From UBA4735 sp036569845 (lineage in GTDB: Bacteria; Chloroflexota; Limnocylindria; P2-11E), in assembly GCA_036569845.1 (NCBI GenBank), contig DATCPY010000106.1, positions 1 to 8,848 of the forward strand: DNA of 8,848 nt. The letters are read 5' to 3'. Positions 6,722-8,848 of the stretch are shown here, one piece after another. How positions within the stretch are numbered: position 1 is the first letter of the stretch; each line of letters begins with the position of its first letter. Under the pieces are notes generated by a model. That model did no database searches and was not told where the DNA came from. It was given only the letters and a program-made list of their open reading frames with translations. The translations under genes and the position numbers were made by a program.

Positions 6722-7501
6722 CCGGTCCTACCAGAGGGCTCGGTCGCGCGACGGTTGGACCGCGAGCTCTTCTTGCTGTTGGGCGGGACCGCCGCGCTGC
6801 TCATGCAGGTCGCGCACCCGCTCGTGGCCGCGGGCGTCGAGCAGCACTCCGATTTCCGGCGCGATCCGCTCGGCCGGCTGCGACGCACACTGAACACGAC
6901 GCTCGCGGTGGTCTTCGCCGAACCCGACGACGCCCGCGCGGCCCTGCGCCGGATCGACCGGCGGCACGGCCCGGTACGGGGGACCGCGGCCGACGGCCGC
7001 GCCTACGACGCTCGCGACCCGGCGCTGCTCCTCTGGGTGCAAGCGACGCTCATCCTGACATCGCTCCGCCTGTACGAAGCGGTGCTCGGCCGCCTCGAGC
7101 CGGCGGACCGCGAAGCCTACTGGCAGGAGACCCGCCCGATCGCCGCGGCGCTCGGCATCCCGGAAGCGCTCCAGCCGGTCACGATCGCGGATCTCGAGCG
7201 CTACGAGCGGGTCATGCTCGCCACGGGCGTGCAGCCGGATGCGACGAGCATCAGCGTCGCGCGCGAGGTGCTCCGGCCCCTTCGCTGGATCCCCGATCCC
7301 GTGTACTGGCCCACCGACGCACTCGCCTCGGCCCTCGTGCCGGCGTGTCTCCGCACGCCGTTCGGCCTGCGTTACCGGTTGAGCGAGCGCCTCTTCTTCG
7401 CGGTCGTCGTGGCGACGGCGCGGATCATGCGTGCGGTCCTTCCTATGCCGCTCACCGTCGTGCCGCAGGCGCGGCGCTTCGAGGCTCGCCGTGCGCGCTG
7501 A
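6713..7501 (+). CDS. MpaB-family (DUF2236) putative heme oxygenase
   Basis: A 262-residue member of the oxygenase-MpaB / DUF2236 family. Characterised relatives include rubber-cleaving latex clearing protein (a b-type heme dioxygenase) and the fungal MpaB oxygenase that cleaves a terpene side chain. The N-terminal family block is clear: LFLLLGGTAALLMQVAHPLVAAGV (19-42) followed by EQHSDFRRDP (43-52), with H35 and H45 strongly typical. Later family features are the ATLILTSL helix, YWQET and the VYWPTDAL stretch near the C-terminal helices. No signal peptide is seen, so it is probably cytosolic or membrane-peripheral. Substrate is unknown. GTG at 6713 is supported by GGAGGA upstream and gives an N-terminus of normal length. 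The gene overlaps the next one by 11 bp and diverges from dgkA with essentially no intergenic DNA. Confidence 0.88.
   Translation: MTHPVLPEGSVARRLDRELFLLLGGTAALLMQVAHPLVAAGVEQHSDFRRDPLGRLRRTLNTTLAVVFAEPDDARAALRRIDRRHGPVRGTAADGRAYDARDPALLLWVQATLILTSLRLYEAVLGRLEPADREAYWQETRPIAAALGIPEALQPVTIADLERYERVMLATGVQPDATSISVAREVLRPLRWIPDPVYWPTDALASALVPACLRTPFGLRYRLSERLFFAVVVATARIMRAVLPMPLTVVPQARRFEARRAR
7481..7484 (+). promoter_or_regulatory. Ribosome binding site for the tandem DoxX gene
   Basis: GAGG lies six bases before the GTG at 7491 and inside the end of the MpaB-family gene. It supports 7491 over the frame's upstream ATG at 7444 or its opening at 7431. Confidence 0.5.
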
Positions 7502-8429
7502 CCTGCTCGCGCACGTGAAGTGGTTCACCGACCCGAAGGCCCATCCAACGGAGTGGTCGCTCCTGCTCACCGCACCCGTGCTCGCGGCGTTCGCGATCGC
7601 GCTCGCAGCCGCCGGCGTCGCGTACGTGGTCCAGCATCGGGTCCGCGAGCCGGCGTTGATGAAGACGTTCGAGCGGTTCGCGGGAATCGCGTCGGGAGTG
7701 CTCGGTCTGCATGTCGGGATCGCGCTGATCGCGTCGGCCGCGCTCGGCGTGCTGTTCTCGCCGAACCTCCGGCCGAATGACGAGCTGCTCGGTCACCTGA
7801 TCCTGGTCGTGGAGGCGATCTGCGGGTTGATGCTCCTCCTGGGCCTCGCGACCCGACCGGCGTCGCTGCTGCTCGCGATCCTTGGCATCGTCGGGATGCA
7901 GCCGTTCACCTTCGAGAGCATCCTCGAGAACGTCCACATCCTCGGGATCGCGCTGTTCTTCTTGATCGTCGGCCGCGGCCCGTTCTCGCTCGACCGGATC
8001 CTCGGCGTGCGGCCGCTCTTCCCGCAGGGCGACGCGCCGGCCTGGGCGCTCACCGTGCTGCGCGTGTGCCTCGGGTTCGCGATCGCGTTCAGCGCGCTCA
8101 CCGAGAAGCTCCTCGATCCAGCTCTCGCGAAAGCCCTGCTGGACGAGCGCCCGTATCTGAATGTCGTCCGCAACGTCGGCATCGGCGATCCGCAGTTCGC
8201 GTACCTCGCGGGCCTCGCGGAGCTGATCGTCGGCGTCGTCATCATGTCGGGCCAGGTGACCCGTCCGGTGATGGCCGCGGGGGCGATCCTGTTCACCCTG
8301 ACGCTGCCGGTGTTCGGCTGGACGGAGTTCATCGGACACCTGGCCTTCTACGGGATCATGTTCGTGCTGTTCATGGCGCCGAACGCGGACTCCTCGAACG
8401 CGAAGCGCCAGCTGCGGCGGGCGGCCTAG
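7491..8429 (+). CDS. Membrane protein with two tandem DoxX-like halves
   Basis: A polytopic membrane protein of 312 residues with about nine hydrophobic segments (near 24-47, 66-89, 103-119, 124-138, 148-161, 185-204, 238-253, 259-275 and 281-296). Two halves look like copies of one DoxX/MauE-type four-helix unit. E108, G112, G118, T121-R122-P123, F139 and G152 in the first recur as E244, G248, G254, T257-R258-P259, F275 and G288 in the second, all at an offset of 136. The second half also has the DoxX-like TEKLLDPALAKALL (204-217) and GHLAFYGIMFVLF (282-294). DoxX proteins are linked to redox chemistry in some bacteria, but the role of this subfamily is unknown. The GTG at 7491 gives an 11-bp overlap with the MpaB-family gene, so the two are probably translated together. 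The C-terminus is short and basic. Family is fairly sure; function is open. Confidence 0.85.
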   Translation: MRADLLAHVKWFTDPKAHPTEWSLLLTAPVLAAFAIALAAAGVAYVVQHRVREPALMKTFERFAGIASGVLGLHVGIALIASAALGVLFSPNLRPNDELLGHLILVVEAICGLMLLLGLATRPASLLLAILGIVGMQPFTFESILENVHILGIALFFLIVGRGPFSLDRILGVRPLFPQGDAPAWALTVLRVCLGFAIAFSALTEKLLDPALAKALLDERPYLNVVRNVGIGDPQFAYLAGLAELIVGVVIMSGQVTRPVMAAGAILFTLTLPVFGWTEFIGHLAFYGIMFVLFMAPNADSSNAKRQLRRAA

Positions 8430-8440
8430 GGTCGTCCGGG

Positions 8441-8848
8441 CTACGAAGCGCCTTTCGGCTGGCGCACCGGGAGCGAGAGCTGGAAGGTCGAGCCCTGACC
8501 TGGCCCCACGCTCTCCGCAGTCACTCGTCCACCGTGCGCTTCCGCGAGCAGCCGCGTGACATAGAGGCCGAGCCCGACGCCCTGTACGCCGGTGGCCTTC
8601 GCGGTCTGGGCCTGGCCGTACTTTTGGAAGAGCACCGTGAGATCCGAGGGCGCGAAGCCGACGCCAGAGTCCTTCACCACGATGCGCGCCTCCGCGTCAC
8701 CGCCAGACACCGTCGCGATGATCGGGGCGCCCGCCGGCGAGTACTTCAGCGCGTTCGTGATGAGGTGGCCGACCATCACGCGCAGCCGGTCCGGATCGCC
8801 CTCGACGATGACCGGGTCCGCTTGCAGCACGAGCTGCACCTGGCCGCG
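8441..8848 (-). CDS. Sensor histidine kinase, C-terminal ATPase domain (5' end cut by window)
   Basis: The visible 135 residues are a HATPase_c domain: an N-box HLITNALKYSP (28-38, with N32 as the Mg/ATP ligand), G1 box DSGVGF (60-65), an F-box-like LFQKYGQ (73-79) and G2 box GVGLGLYVT (90-98), ending in the typical G-S-T-F strand and a short LPVRQPKGAS tail. The dimerisation/phosphoacceptor helices and any sensor domain lie off the right edge, so the signal and the partner regulator cannot be inferred. It faces the tandem DoxX gene tail to tail with an 11-bp gap. No receiver domain follows the ATPase domain, so it is not a C-terminally extended hybrid kinase. Confidence 0.94.
   Translation of the reverse strand, partial: RGQVQLVLQADPVIVEGDPDRLRVMVGHLITNALKYSPAGAPIIATVSGGDAEARIVVKDSGVGFAPSDLTVLFQKYGQAQTAKATGVQGVGLGLYVTRLLAEAHGGRVTAESVGPGQGSTFQLSLPVRQPKGAS

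Noticed and set aside
7452..8339. Minus-strand open frame antisense to the DoxX-like gene
   Set aside because: Extremely Arg/Glu/Asp-rich translation with no hydrophobic core; the plus strand encodes well-formed membrane helices.
8430..8440. Possible bidirectional terminator between the DoxX-like gene and the histidine kinase
   Set aside because: Only 11 bp, and I see no stem-loop with a T-run there.
1..8848. Defence system, CRISPR array, mobile element, tRNA or riboswitch
   Set aside because: No direct-repeat arrays, transposase or integrase motifs, or tRNA-like cloverleaf seen; coding sequence covers essentially the whole window.

Overview
This is a GC-rich (roughly two-thirds G+C by eye), densely packed bacterial chromosome segment. 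It has eleven protein genes, two cut by the window edges, and almost no intergenic DNA. I see no tRNA, rRNA, mobile element, CRISPR array or phage gene. The GatCAB amidotransferase points to a bacterium that makes Gln-tRNA and/or Asn-tRNA indirectly. GC content, gene order and the MpaB/DUF2236 and DoxX-type proteins suggest a Chloroflexota-like (for example Limnocylindria-related) or actinobacterial MAG. That placement is a guess, not a demonstrated result.

Left block, minus strand, 6721 down to 1. Eight genes are read in one direction: dgkA-like lipid kinase, gatC, gatA, a PatA-like PLP aminotransferase, an AlkC/AlkD-type HEAT-repeat protein, a small membrane-anchored protein of unknown function, gatB, and a NIF3/YbgI-family protein that runs off the left edge. 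Junctions are a 9-bp gap (dgkA/gatC), an 8-bp overlap (gatC/gatA), ATGA (gatA/aminotransferase), apparently CTGA (aminotransferase/HEAT), TAATG (HEAT/membrane protein), ATGA (membrane protein/gatB) and GTGA (gatB/nif3). This looks like a single operon with translational coupling throughout. The gat genes are split, with three unrelated genes between gatA and gatB.

Right block, plus strand, 6713 to 8429. An MpaB-family (DUF2236) putative heme oxygenase is followed, with an 11-bp overlap, by a membrane protein made of two tandem DoxX-like halves. The block diverges from dgkA, and the two start codons either overlap or lie 9 bp apart, so promoters must sit inside neighbouring coding sequence. 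At the right edge, on the minus strand and convergent after an 11-bp gap, is the C-terminal ATPase domain of a sensor histidine kinase.

Most of the window is housekeeping (tRNA amidation, amino acid metabolism, lipid recycling). The less ordinary parts are the split gat operon, a probable CTG start codon, a possibly Rieske-derived protein without cysteines, the MpaB-DoxX pair, and an excess of the palindrome GCGATCGC.
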